Source: Cladopsammia gracilis (lineage: Eukaryota > Cnidaria > Anthozoa > Scleractinia > Dendrophylliidae). Taken from it: 64,000 nt of DNA. The notes beneath the pieces were generated by a model. The model was not told where the DNA came from, made no database searches, and saw only the letters and a list, made by a program, of their open reading frames with translations. Both the position numbers and the translations under genes were made by a program. Shown here in pieces: positions 1-12,400 of the stretch. Every line of letters starts with the position of its first letter. Position 1 is the first letter of the stretch. The stretch spans positions 619,501 to 683,500 of the forward strand of contig JAJGOT010000057.1 of NCBI GenBank assembly GCA_022457155.1. Direction: 5' to 3'.

Positions 1-893
1 TTCCGAATATCTGCTCCGACGATGGAGTTAACAGTACACAGGGCGCCCACAATTTTGTCAAGCGCATTCAACCCAGGCGCGCTTCATGTTGTATTTCAAA
101 ATTCAACAAGCATTACGCGACAGACAAAAAAGTCTCTTTGAAAACATGCTTTTATTTCACCTCATCATCTTGAACATTAACCGCGAATTGTTTCTCTTAA
201 AATTATTGGGCAGACGAGCACGTTGGCAATTGTGAAATATTAGTTTTCGAAATCAAACTCGCTCCATGTCGTTTGATCTAAGTACATCAAACAAACTCGC
301 CAAAAAAGGACTTTTTTTGGTACAGTCTGTCGTGAAATCAGCGACTGCGAAATGGAGCTCCCATTCATGTTTTTATTCTTCCGCCATTTCCTTGTCTTTT
401 ATTTATTTATTTTTACGAAAACCCTCAGAACTGGATCTGTCTATCATCAAGAATTTTACAGCGTATTTTTTTTTCTCATTCAAGCTCACTGCTTATGACA
501 CTACGAAGCGCCAAGATGTGACCACCTTTAATTAATTCACACACTTTCGTGGACATCAGTTATCCAATCAGAGCTCGTGGATATCTTCCATAAAACCAAT
601 ACACGTTCACTTGTGGCCTTGATTGGCTTCCTGCAAGCTTTTCTCAAATTCTAATTAGACGTCACATTTTTGCGTTTCGCGTCGTAACGGTATTTATAAT
701 ATAAGTACTGAGATTTACTCAAAACAAAGCCGCAAAGTAAATATTGTACGTCACAAACGCAAAGCAATCTGATTGGTCGTACGATTTTTCTCACTTGTGA
801 AAAAATATGGTATAACCAATCAGAGATCAGATACGAAATCTACCACTCGTGACAAAAATCGTATGAGTTTTTCGCGCCGCTTCCTGACTCGTT
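1..893. other. non-coding sequence, no gene seen
   Basis: AT-rich sequence with no exon-like reading frame that I can support. Positions 701-718 form the left copy of an 18-bp perfect inverted repeat whose partner is at 2399-2416. The stretch may therefore be the left arm of a larger decayed element around the Crypton-like fragment. Confidence 0.4.
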
Positions 894-1440
894 ATGATGG
901 CTTCCAGTTGTAGTTCTTCGGCGAGATTTGCACACATTTCTTCAACAGTAGAGGAATTTATTGAAGAAAATGAAAACGAAAATATAAGACGAAAGACAAA
1001 GCAAGACGTTGCATTGTTTCAAGAATTCCTTTCTGCAAAAGAAGAGCCAAGGCTTGTTGAAGAAATTCCCGCAGAAACGCTCAATGACTACCTCAGCGAA
1101 TTTATTATCACAGTACGCAAGAAAGACAATGATGGCCAGCTTTGAACGTCATTTAAGTGAGTTAGCAACAGGAAATGTTCAGAATGTTACTAGTAAGAAA
1201 CCCGAGTCGCTTCAAGTCGGCGAAAGTTCATCTGTTAATTCAGCTAGCTTAAACAGTTTGCCTTCACACGGCCAGCAAGCGATGTCGCTTTTCACCAGCG
1301 CTGTCATACACGGTGGAAGTTTCAGCATTTCTATTAATAGCTTAAATCAATCTCCAACCCTGACATTTACAGAAAACGCGATAAAGCAATCTCCAAAAGG
1401 ATACAAAAGGCTAAGAGTCCTGGACTCTGATTCAACTTGA
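894..1440 (+). pseudogene. Crypton-type tyrosine recombinase-like gene, internally deleted
   Basis: An 83-residue frame (894-1145) starts MMASSCSSSARFAHIS and runs through an acidic helical stretch to LNDYLSEFIITVRKKDND. It is followed in another frame by ASFERHL and a tail ending GYKRLRVLDSDST at 1440. From memory of the family, this is the N-terminus and C-terminus of the cnidarian Crypton/DUF3504-type recombinase-like proteins. In those proteins the segment after VRKKD leads straight into the FERHL helix, and a catalytic core of a few hundred residues precedes the acidic tail. Here the core with its Arg/His/Tyr residues is absent and the frame shifts at the joint (about 1125-1135). I read it as an internal-deletion derivative and not a working gene. 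A short host-adopted N-terminal protein cannot be excluded. Confidence 0.5.
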
Positions 1441-1488
1441 AAAAAGTAAGTTTTGTAATGTATTACCGTGAGCTTTCGGATCAACTGT

Positions 1489-2109
1489 TTAAGGTAATTC
1501 CCTGGAAAAAGAATCTGTCATAGATTTGTAATGAAACTTGGCACAAATATTGAACAAGTCATGAAGGTTCCAAAATTGCAACAAAAATGAGGGGTCACCG
1601 TGCTCGTTTTAGTGGTATACTGCTGACGAATACAGTGTTTAAAGGCATTTTCAGGCAATAACCGCGTGAAGCTAATATGCTCAATATTACCACTGCATAT
1701 TGATATTTCGCGTATAAGTTGACTTTATACATATGTATACTCGTCTGTATCATAGAAAACGTGTCCAAAAAGCTTCAAATTTACTGAACACTCGAACAGT
1801 AGACGGTTGCTTGGTGTGCGGTCCTCTACCCAAAATGGCTTTCTTCGTAGGATTACTATAAATTGTGCAAAATCTGATCATAGATTTTTGCTCACTTTTA
1901 AAATTTGCGTTGGGAACACTGTCCTGATTGAATTTATGCAGTATAAAATGAGGGTCACCGTGCTCGATTTTGCGCTAGCGCTCACAGAGTCCTTTTCTAT
2001 CGTGGGAAAGGCCGGCTTTCCTCACAAAAGCCGCCATTTTTTTCAATCTGATGTCGCAATGTTTATGCGCAGTAGGGATGCGCAGTGCAAAACCAGGGAA
2101 TCACCTTAA
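1489..2109. mobile_element. TTAA-flanked mini-transposon (piggyBac-type MITE)
   Basis: The ends read TTAA-GGTAATTCCCTGG and, on the other strand, TTAA-GGTGATTCCCTGG. That gives about 13 bp of terminal inverted repeat flanked on both sides by TTAA, 621 bp in all. TTAA target duplication is the hallmark of piggyBac-type elements. No transposase frame is present. An internal direct repeat (GAGGGTCACCGTGCTCG, near 1590 and 1948) is visible. It lies just downstream of the Crypton-like fragment. Confidence 0.7.
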
Positions 2110-2427
2110 ATTTTGTGCTTGCATTACAGCAAGCCTTAGCTTGACTTTCATAATCTTTACCTAATCTATATGTACAACATTTGCAGGTATTTTATGACCT
2201 TAATATTTATTTAAGAATTGTTATTTCTTTCGCCAGTACTACCACTAGCGAAATTGTTGTGCTAAATTATGATATGTAAGCTTATTTAAGTTGCGTTAAT
2301 AAAAGTGCATGGCTAGTTGCCGAGAGTTGGTTTCCAAAAGTTGTTGTTTTGGTTGTGTTCTTGACGTGATTATAGTTTATAGATATAATTTTCTTACTGT
2401 AAATCTCAGTACTTATAAAATAAACAA

Positions 2428-2584
2428 ATTACTTCATGGTTGGTTCGCTTGTACGATTTTTATTCACGCGTTGTGTCTTGTGAAACATCACAAACTCACT
2501 CGCTCGAAGCTCGCTCGTTCATGATGTTTCGCAAGACACAACGCGTGAATAAAAATCGTACGCGCTCATCAACTATGAAGTAAT
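2428..2584. repeat. foldback palindrome
   Basis: Two arms of about 60-75 bp are near-perfect reverse complements: ATTACTTCATGGTTGG with the CACGCGTTGTGTCTT core on the left, mirrored to AAGACACAACGCGTG ending GAAGTAAT on the right. The centre is the AT/GC-mixed CGCTCGAAGCTCGCTCG. Confidence 0.8.
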
Positions 2585-2729
2585 CTATATTTATTTACAG
2601 AATATAAAGTACGATATGTATATCGAAATGTGGAGTTCGAGTACAGCTGGGACCAACGCCAAAATTGAAATTTAAAATGGAAAAGGAAGTTCAGGTCTGT
2701 GTTTTCACCCAATATTCCCTAAAATGTTA

Positions 2730-3431
2730 GGCCCCGTCCACACTAATCCGTTTTCAAACGAAAACGGAGCTGTTTTGCTCCGGATACGGCTAATAATCGT
2801 CCACACTACAACGCCAAAACGATCACTGAAAACGGAGCGATTCGAAAACGCTCTCCAGAGTGGAGCGATTTGAAAACGATGCTTTTTGAAAACGCTGTTT
2901 TCTGGTGTGGACGGAGAAAACGATGCTATCAGAAAACGGTTACGTCATCAAAATAGCCAGACCACTCGACCGTGAAACATATCCAAGATGTCGCCATACT
3001 TCGACTGGACTGACTCCCAGTCTACACTCTCGGTGCTTTTCTGCACTTTGTATTCGTTTGTGACTTTCAGAGGTAGCTCCACTTCATCATCAGTCCATGT
3101 GAAACAGTCTGTTTTATGTTTTGGTTGCTTTCCAGCTGTTCTTGGCATCGTTTAGAAGGAAAATATCGAAGAATTCTAAACCAAAACAACACTCAACAAC
3201 AAAGAATCAAGAATGGCGCCAATTTCGCGGGCCGATATATTGAAATGCGCATGCGTAGAGTTCATTTGAGCATGCGCACTTAGGGTATCAAAGCGTTTTC
3301 AAAACAATACGGCGTTGTAATGTGGACGGGCGAAAACGATACGAAAACGATAAGTGTGGACGCAAATCTTTTTGAAAACGGAGCAAAACAGCTCCGTTTT
3401 CGTTTGAAAACGGATTAGTGTGGACGGGGCC
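2730..3431. mobile_element. PIF/Harbinger-type non-autonomous element
   Basis: Terminal inverted repeats GGCCCCGTCCACACTAATCC / GGATTAGTGTGGACGGGGCC are flanked by the direct triplet TTA, the 3-bp duplication typical of PIF/Harbinger. The interior is full of repeated GAAAACG motifs. A 66-codon frame on the minus strand (2948-3148) reads CFTWTDDEVELPLKVTNEYK, which resembles the start of a Myb/SANT-like DNA-binding domain; Harbinger elements carry such a second protein. The transposase is missing. The element lies about 40 bp past the ANKRD11/12 stop codon, so it probably falls in that gene's 3' UTR. Confidence 0.75.
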
Positions 3432-3471
3432 TTAGAGAGGAAGAATGTCTTCCGGTTTAGTTAGGTTTTTG

Positions 3472-6400
3472 TTAGTCAGTAGCGCACAATACTTCTTCGT
3501 AGTATTCATTAAACTTGGCCGGTAACAGCTCAAAGTCCTTGATGTACAACGGCAGTGAGTCGTTCTTCTTACAAGTTCTTGTAGGCAATTTGCTCTCCTC
3601 AGTTAATTCTACAAAATAAGAATAGCAAAGAAAGCTTTAATTAGACGAGGCTGAACAAACCTGTTTTGAAATCAAGCTCGCTCTCATTTGATCCCCATGT
3701 GCGTCCTGACCCTCACACGATCTAAACGTGTTTTACTATCATCAACCCTCGTTGTCACCTCAAAGTACTTGGGAGGGTTTTCTATGTACCGTATGGCGTG
3801 CAATTTTTGCCGATTCTTATCTTTGAGTTAATCTGCAAAGAATTACTGCCGCTTGAAATTTCCAAGTATCAGAGAGCAATTCTCATAAGAATTGACGCTA
3901 AGCATCATCGTATAGACTAAAAAATTGGAATATTGAATTACCATAAAGTTCCGACCCTCGTTTCTTAGATTGTATTGTGAGTCGGCATGAATGAATTGTT
4001 GGCAGCGCTCTTGTGATATTTCCGCAGGTTTCTGCTTTTGTCTCTTACACAGGGATGTAGATTCAGTTTTTAACAGCTGGAAATACAGAACTGACAGCCA
4101 GTTGAAAACGAGAAAAATGTGGTTCTAAATAGCTGCACTTGGCTTTTATAGCAGGAAAAATAAAGTTCACAGCCGGGTAATTTCTCCAGTTCCCGGCTAT
4201 TATCTACATCTATTATCTATTACAGAAATTCAAATTACCCTTGGGATCGTTACTATCGGGGGATCGTTACTATCGGGGGGTCGCTACTATCGGGGGATCG
4301 TTACTATCGGGGGATCGTTACTATCGGGGGATCGTTACTGTCGGGGGATCGTTACTATAGGGGGATCGTTACTATCGGGGGATCGTTACTATCGGGGGGT
4401 CGTTACTATCGGGGGATCGTTACTATCGGGGGATCGTTACTATCGGGGGATCGTTACTGTCGGAGGATCGTTACTATAGGGGGATCGTTACTATAGGGGG
4501 ATCGTTACTATCGGGGGATCGTTACTATAGGGGGATCGTTACTATAGGGGGATCGTTACTTTTGGGGGATCGTTACTATCGGGGGATCGTTACTATAGGG
4601 GGATCGTTACTATAGGGGGATCGTTACTTTTGGGGGATCGTTACTATAGGGGGATCGTTACTTTTGGGGGATCGTTACTATAGGGGGATCGTTACTATAG
4701 GGGGATCGTTACTTTTGGGGGATCGTTACTATCGGGGGATCGTTACTATCGGGGGATCGTTACTATAGGGGGATCGTTACTATCGGGGGGTCGTTACTTT
4801 TGGGGGATCGTTACTATAGGGGGATCGTTACTTTTGGGGGATCGTTACTATAGGGGGATCGTTACTATCGGGGGATCGTTACTTTTGGGGGATCGTTACT
4901 ATAGGGGGATCGTTACTTTTGGGGGATCGTTACTATAGGGGGATCGTTACTATCGGGGGATCGTTACTATAGGGGGATCGTTACTATAGGGGGATCGTTA
5001 CTATCGGGGGATCGTTACTATCGGGGGATCGTTACTATCGGGGGATCGTTACTATCGGGGGATCGTTACTATAGGGGGATCGTTACTATAGGGGGATCGT
5101 TACTATAGGGGGATCGTTACTATCGGGGGATCGTTACTTTTGGGGGATCGTTACTATCGGGGGATCGTTACTATCGGGGGATCGTTACTATCGGGGGATC
5201 GTTACTATCGGGGGATCGTTACTATAGGGGGATCGTTACTATCGGGGGATCGTTACTATAGGGGGATCGTTACTATAGGGGGATCGTTACTATCGGGGGA
5301 TCGTTACTATCGGGGGATCGTTACTATCGGAGGATCGTTACTGTCGGGGGATCGTTACTGTCGGGGGATCGTTACTGTCGGAGGATCGTTACTATCGGGG
5401 GATCGTTACTATCGGGGGATCGTTACAATCGGGGGATCGTTACTATCGGGGGATCGTTACTATCGGGGGATCGTTACAATCGGGGGATCGTTACTATCGG
5501 GGGATCGTTACAATCGGGGGATCGTTACTATCGGGGGATCGTTACTATCGGGGGATCGTTACTATCGGGGGATCGTTACTATCGGGGGATCGTTACTATC
5601 AGGGGATCGTTACTTGTTGGGGAGTTGCTACTTTCGGGAATTACTAACAGCCGTCAAATTTTATCGCTTCTTTCGGGGAGACGTTGCTTTCGGAACTTCA
5701 CGGTACTTTAAGCTGATTCCTAGTGTAGTTGTTTTAATATAGTAAGTCCCTTCAGAAAAATTCTGTCTCTTTAAAGTCGCAAAAAATCGATCCCGCAACA
5801 TACAAAATCTCGCCAATTCGGAAATAGAAGTCCCGCAAAAGTTTCATACCATACAATAGTGTTCTTTCCCATTTTAAACTTGATACAAACCTTCCGTTTG
5901 TGACCAGAAATTTCCTAATGCAATAACTGCTTCAATCTCTCGATTGTGTCGCCTTAACATCTCCGCCTGAAGGAAAAAAAAAAAAAACAAGCAAATGAGG
6001 CCATGATAACGCAAGTCCGGTTGGAAATATTAATGGCCATTCAAACAAATATTACTTAGCGGAAAAGAAAAAAAGTATGAAGAAGAACCTTTTACCCGTG
6101 TGATCTTAGAAAGATTCTTAGTACAGGTAATGATCCAATTGAGAAAATATATAATAACGTAACTTCTTCTCGGGGAAGGAGGAGAGAGGACCCTGTGAAA
6201 CAAGATTGTACATTCTTACGTTGCAGCGAACGTTTACACGTCAAATGCGAGTTTGCGAACTGAAAAAAAGTTGGCGAAAATGTTGGCAAGGATAGAAACA
6301 AGTTCTACACCTGTATTTGCTGCCAATAGTTTGCCAACTGTTGATATCACGTTCACATGCATCAACTCGCGCTTGCCAACACAAGTTAGCCAAATTTTTA

Positions 6401-9400
6401 GTTTCTCACTCGAAGGCGCCTTATGAAAGATATCCGTTGTAACGGAGTTGACTGCTCTTCCTTGGGACAATGACGCATCATTTCTGCTAGCCTCGGAGCA
6501 GGCTCCATTATTATAAATTACGCACCAATGAGGGTGAATGGAATTTTTGCCCCCATTCTCCTGGGGGTGGTGGTGGGGATGAATAAAGACTCGTGAACCG
6601 AGCCTTTCTCGCAGCTTGTATTATGAGAGTGAAAAATAGAGCCTTAAAAATACCTTGAGCCTGTCAAACTTGCCGAGGATCTTGTCCACTTCACGTTTAA
6701 TGGACACAGGTTCGTCCCGTTCAACCGGCCTGGCGCTCTAGAAAATAAGACATTTAAAATACAGTCGATCCCATTAACGTTGTTCAAGAAAAAAAACACG
6801 TTTACAAGTTAACAAAAGTCACGTGCCTCATTAACATTCAAATTACGCGCGTGTGGAAACTGAATTATTCCATTGCAGCTGAACACATGTGTAGAAAATG
6901 GCCACGGCGGGAAGTTCAAAACAGTTTTTAAACTGTTTAGAAGTACGCGTTTTGGATGAAAAGAAAAAAAGTAGTTACCTAACAAGAAAAATAACTAATT
7001 TCCCAGTTCTGGAAAGAGTCGAAGAATTCCGTTCGAAACTAGCTCACATTCTGCCAGATTTGGCGGATAAGCTTATGAAAAAATGTCAAATTGGCTATAT
7101 TATATACAAGTGCGTTTAACTGTCATTGGACTTACAAAGAGATTAGTAGCTATCTCCTGGTACGTTTTTGCATAAAACAAGTATTGATATATTATTCTCC
7201 ACCTCAAATCGTCGGAAAAAGGACGAGGCATCTTTGAATATCAACGACTTTTCGCCGTGTTATTATTACGTGTTATTATGCAAATTCAAGGTCCCGCGCG
7301 AGGAAATTGAATATTTAATTGTTTTGTTAACTTGTAAACTTCTTTTTTCTTGAACAACGTTAATAGGATCGACTGTATTTTTAAACCACAAGACAGAGGT
7401 ATAGATGCAAAATACAAGTAAGCCCCAAGACTGATGTAGTTTCAGGTTTCCTCATGCACCCCTCGCGTCTTTTTAGTGCTTCTCCCCAGTCTCGCTCGCT
7501 CCAGAACTTTTCAGCCACCTTTGCATCCGCATTCGCTGGTGTTTTCGGCGGACTTTTGGCCAAAAAAATTGTTTTTTTAATTCAAATCTCCTTTTTTTCG
7601 TAGAAATTTTTCCGTTTTAGAAGAAAAACGATCCAAAACTCAAACGTTTGACAGAACCTTAGACAAACGACTTATTAACCACACAAACTCATGAAACGGA
7701 CCAATCACAGATTTAGAATTTCAACAGCCTATAACATTATGGCTTGGCTGACCAATGACACAACAGCCACACATTATATCAGCAATACTATCAAATGACG
7801 GTTTACAATTCACATGACTCTGAATATGACTTCCGCTCAGGTTGTCAAAACATCAGTCATCCCCAACAACTACAGTTCTTTTCAGAGCTACTCTAACCCG
7901 GACGATCACACTCGACAGACTACTGATACTCCTGGGTTCAAACCATTTACAATACAACATACTTGGTAAAGTCTAGATTCCATAGCTCAGAAGGAGGTCG
8001 GACACCTTGTTGAGACTTATATAACGGAGTAACTGGTTAGCGTTCAGTTGAGGTTTGGGGTAGCAGTTTATATACTGTAGTTAAATTTAGGACTAAGCAA
8101 CCCGAGAAGCTAGATGGTACAGTGGTACGGTAGGCTATGTAAGCCTAAGTCTAGCTGAGGTCACAGGTTCAACACTGAGTGGGGATTTTAGATTTTCTTT
8201 TTTACACTTAAAATTTTATTGAAAATAAAATTCTAAGTGTTGACATTACGTTATATAATTCTCAATCAGTGTCCGACCTCCTTCTGAGCTATAGAAGGTA
8301 GACTCTACCAACATACTTTCATCCCAAGCGGCTTCATCTGTGAGGTCATCACCGTGCATGCGCTGTAAGGCACATGGTATCCAGCTGTTTTGCAAGCGCA
8401 GTTTCCAAACAAGCGAACAAGCTCCTGCTCTAGTGTCATGCGCAGTTTAACCTGTGGAACAGACACACACAAGCATGTCGGAAATGTACAGTGCAGGCAA
8501 AATGTGCCTTACCAGAGGAAATTTTACTATGAAAATTTTATGCTGTGAAAAAAGGAAATTTTCTTATTTATTTGAAGAAAATGGTCAAAATTAATATTCT
8601 CCAAATTCGAGAAACTTTTGTTATAAATTACAGCCCTTCCAGAGTTGTGAAATTAAGCTGTTGCAAAAAATTTCCTGTTGTAAGGTATGAGAATAGGAAG
8701 GGGTTAGAAATGTATGTGGAATTAATTATTTTAAATATTAATTTTATTATTAATGCAACTCATAAGTCCTGTACTGCTAAACCAACAACAGGCGACCAAA
8801 ATGCTTGGAAAGATGTTCAGTATACCGGATGGGTAAGGTTGTCACTTACAAGAGATATAAAACACAGTTATATTTGACTGAAAAAAAATATAGTAAATAA
8901 CGTTTTTCAACTTGTCAGCAATGTTGGTGTCATGGGCAAGTTTCTGCTTAGGAGAGGTGGTTCCACATGAAGAACTGACTGAATTTCTTATCTCTACAAT
9001 TGTACATGTACATACAGTCATATCATATATGCAAGTATAATACCAAAGTGAAAATATGCAAAGGGACACATTTTCTAGCATTTAATGTCATGGCTAGGGG
9101 AAAATGTTTTTTGTTATTGTCAATGTTGTATTCTACTGTCAAAGAGTGACTTGCAGCATTTTTTTAGGTTTTCTTGAAACTTCCATTAAGTGGATGTTTA
9201 GGGAAAGAAAAAGCAGATCAACAGAAAATTGCAAATGTTATCAACAGCTTCAAGTTCGGGAAATCTTGTCTCCACATTTAACACAAATCTTTTTAATATT
9301 GGCGTTACCTTCACAAATTTAATGAATCAGCTTTTTAAAAATACTTTTAGCCCTTTCCACTAATTAAGGGCAGGAAACTTTGGTTTTATATTTACTTTAT

Positions 9401-12400
9401 GGTTTAGATTATTTTCATGATTATGTTCAACCAGAATAGGGCGCTGTCCAACTTTTATTAGCAATTTTCTATAACTTGAAGTTAACTTAATTCGTAAGAC
9501 CGTCAAAATGTAGCCTGTAATTCTGTTATTTAGGTTATATTAATAAATTGCTGTTAAGTTACTTCACTCTCTGTAAAAGGTTTTTTGTATCATGTTAATT
9601 AACTAACAATCATTTCGTGATCGGTAAAAAGTTGTTTTGAAATATTTGCATGTAATTAGGGGAAAAAATAATATATAAAGAGTAAGGCTGTAAGGGTAAA
9701 GATGATTAGCTAAAAGAGAGTAGTAGTTGATTGCAATTGTAGTTACAAAAAATTAGAAGAACCATGATGTATAAAGACAGCATTATTCAACGATTGAACT
9801 GGTACCTCTCCCTGCAACGAGTCAGCTCTATCAGTCAGTCAGTCAGAGCTATCCGTACACAACAAGGAATTCCCCTCCCCCCCCCCCCCCCCTTTACACT
9901 ACTATAAAAGTAGTCAAAGCTCAAATGAATAATAGCCAGGGAAAATCCTCAGCCTCCAGCCCTTATTGAAGTACAGTACAACACACCAGTACTAATAATG
10001 TGGATATTGATAACTTGTTATTAATATAAGTCTAGACCACTACCTGTCGACGGGCATAGGGTGCCGGATCTGGTGAGCCCACTAGCTATATTTCATTCAG
10101 GCTATGACGTAAGGTCTACGGAATGTGCATTAGGGTCACAAGCTGGTGATCTAAGACATAAAGTATGCTGCATGATAGTCATAAGACTTACACGAGCCAA
10201 TCAGGTAGCCCTACGTATCTGTTCCAGGGGTTATCAAGTTAGGCCGATACTACCATCAGTTATAGCTTTTACACAAGCGTATCTAGCAAGCGGCAAGCTT
10301 TATATATAGCTACTAAGTATCAGCATTTACGCCTAGAGATTAAAATTACTCATAATAGTACTAATAATACTAATAATCAGTACTAATAATATTCTGTAAA
10401 AAGCCACAATTAAACAGTCGTTGTCACTGTAACATTGAATTAACCAAGTCACCTTTTCAGTATCATGTTGGGAGATAAGCCGGTCCAAATCGTTTTCTTT
10501 CATTGGATCCTTGGTAATCTGAAAAGTAATTCATTATGAAAGATCAGGGTATTAGTTTCTTCCAAAACGTAACATACATATACTTCAAAAACTCCTGCCG
10601 GAATGTCTGAGTGATTTATAGTAAAATATGTTGTACAAGAGAGTAACTCGCCTCATTTAACAAAGACTTTGACCTTTTGCTGTTCTTGCTGTTTATAAGG
10701 AACTCTTCATAACCAGGAACATGCAGCGGCATGGTTGACAAGCTGTACCTGAATTCAGGTAGTTCTGATCTCCATGTCATGTTTGAAATGTGGCTTGTGC
10801 ATTCTTCCTTAACTGTGCTTTGATTGTTTTCATATTTACTGCTCTCAGATGACCTTGTTGACGACCTCTTTCTTCTGCCAGACTTGCTGTTTCTGTCCAT
10901 GCTGCCACCTTCTTTTTTCTTGTCATTTCTTGGCTTTACTTTTGTGAAATTCACAACTGGCTGGCGTTCAAAACAGCCAGTTCCATTGATTGTCAATTCA
11001 TTGCAAAAAGCCTCATTCTCGTTTGATTTTTGCTCAGTTTCTGTAGACAGAGCACTATTAGCACGCTGTCCATCTTCATAACAATGGTCATGACTTAAGT
11101 CAGTCTCTGCAGCAATATTTATTTTTGCAGGTTTATTGGAAGCTTCCATGTTGACAGCAAAATTTTGTTCACCTTTCATCTTATCTGCACCATTTTTGTT
11201 TAGATTTTTGCTTTTGCCGTCACACGGTGCTTGTACATTTAACTTTTGGCTGGTTTCTAAATATGAAGAAATCTCAATCATTGCTTTGTCAAGACACTCA
11301 TTTAACTTCTCTGGTACCACTGTGTCTTCCTCAGTCTCTGGAGTCACAGGCAGACCAGGATTTAAGGCGCGACTGCTCCTTGTGTTAATCTGGACAAGGG
11401 TTTCAGTTGCAATAGATTCTTCTGAACTGTTTGGACAAGGAACGTCTGATGTGGTCTCCTTGGTGAGGTTTTGAACATTATTGATAGAGGCTGATTCCAT
11501 GACATTCGTGTTGTTGACAACTTCAGCATTAGCATCAAGTTCCAACTCTGCAGAACCACTGCTATAACATTTAGTTTGCTGAAAATGCCAAGCCTTCTCA
11601 TCATGATTTATTCTGTCATTCTTTTCTTCAGCTTCTGTAGATGGCAATTGTGCACTTTCTTTGCTATCAGAAGGACCTATTTCATAAGTAAAATGATCAC
11701 CATTTCCAGCAAAATCAGATGCACCTTGCAAACTTTGTGCACAAAAATCTTTCTTGTTGCTGTAACTATCTCCACCAACTCCATAATCTTGAGGATTTAC
11801 ACACATTTCCACATCTTGAGAACCTTCAAATGAAATGACTTTTGGTGCATAGTTTTTTTTGCCCACATGAACTGGAACCAAGTTTTCAAATGCACCATTG
11901 TAGAAACTTCCTTGGCAAAAAGAACCGTTTAATTCATTTACTTTGGCTGCCGTGCAGGTTAAGTAAGGTTCCTCAAACTGAGGTGGTTGAAAAAGAGGGG
12001 CAACTGTGTAGAAGTCCTTTGTGCTGTCCTCGGTACTAACCAGGCTTTGAACTGCTGCAGACCTTGCCAAGTCTGAGGTGCTGTAGTTTTGAGATGTTTG
12101 CAGCTTTGGATCTGCTCCATTATCTAGAAGAAACTTGACAACCTGTCAAAGGTAAATGAAACTTACTTATTGCATTTACATGTAGCACCACAGACTATTT
12201 TCCTAAACGGTTATATGTACATGTAGGTCATTTTTAAATTTCATATAGAAATTCACAGTTTTGAGTCATCAAGCTATTGTCTCAAGCAGCTATTTTGTTT
12301 TTCTGTTAAACAATCCAATCTTTCCATGTTCAACAGCCCATTCCATAAAGCCACTACTGCACGCAATTATTTGCTTGCACAGGTGATGCGATGTTTTGAA

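Noticed and set aside
5140..5742. 200-codon open frame
   Set aside because: It is a reading frame through the 17-bp tandem array; 51 bp (three units) is a multiple of three, so the frame stays open by periodicity.
10824..12039. Several plus-strand frames of 65-112 codons
   Set aside because: They lie opposite the large ANKRD11/12 exon 5, whose minus-strand frame has consistent phase and family context.
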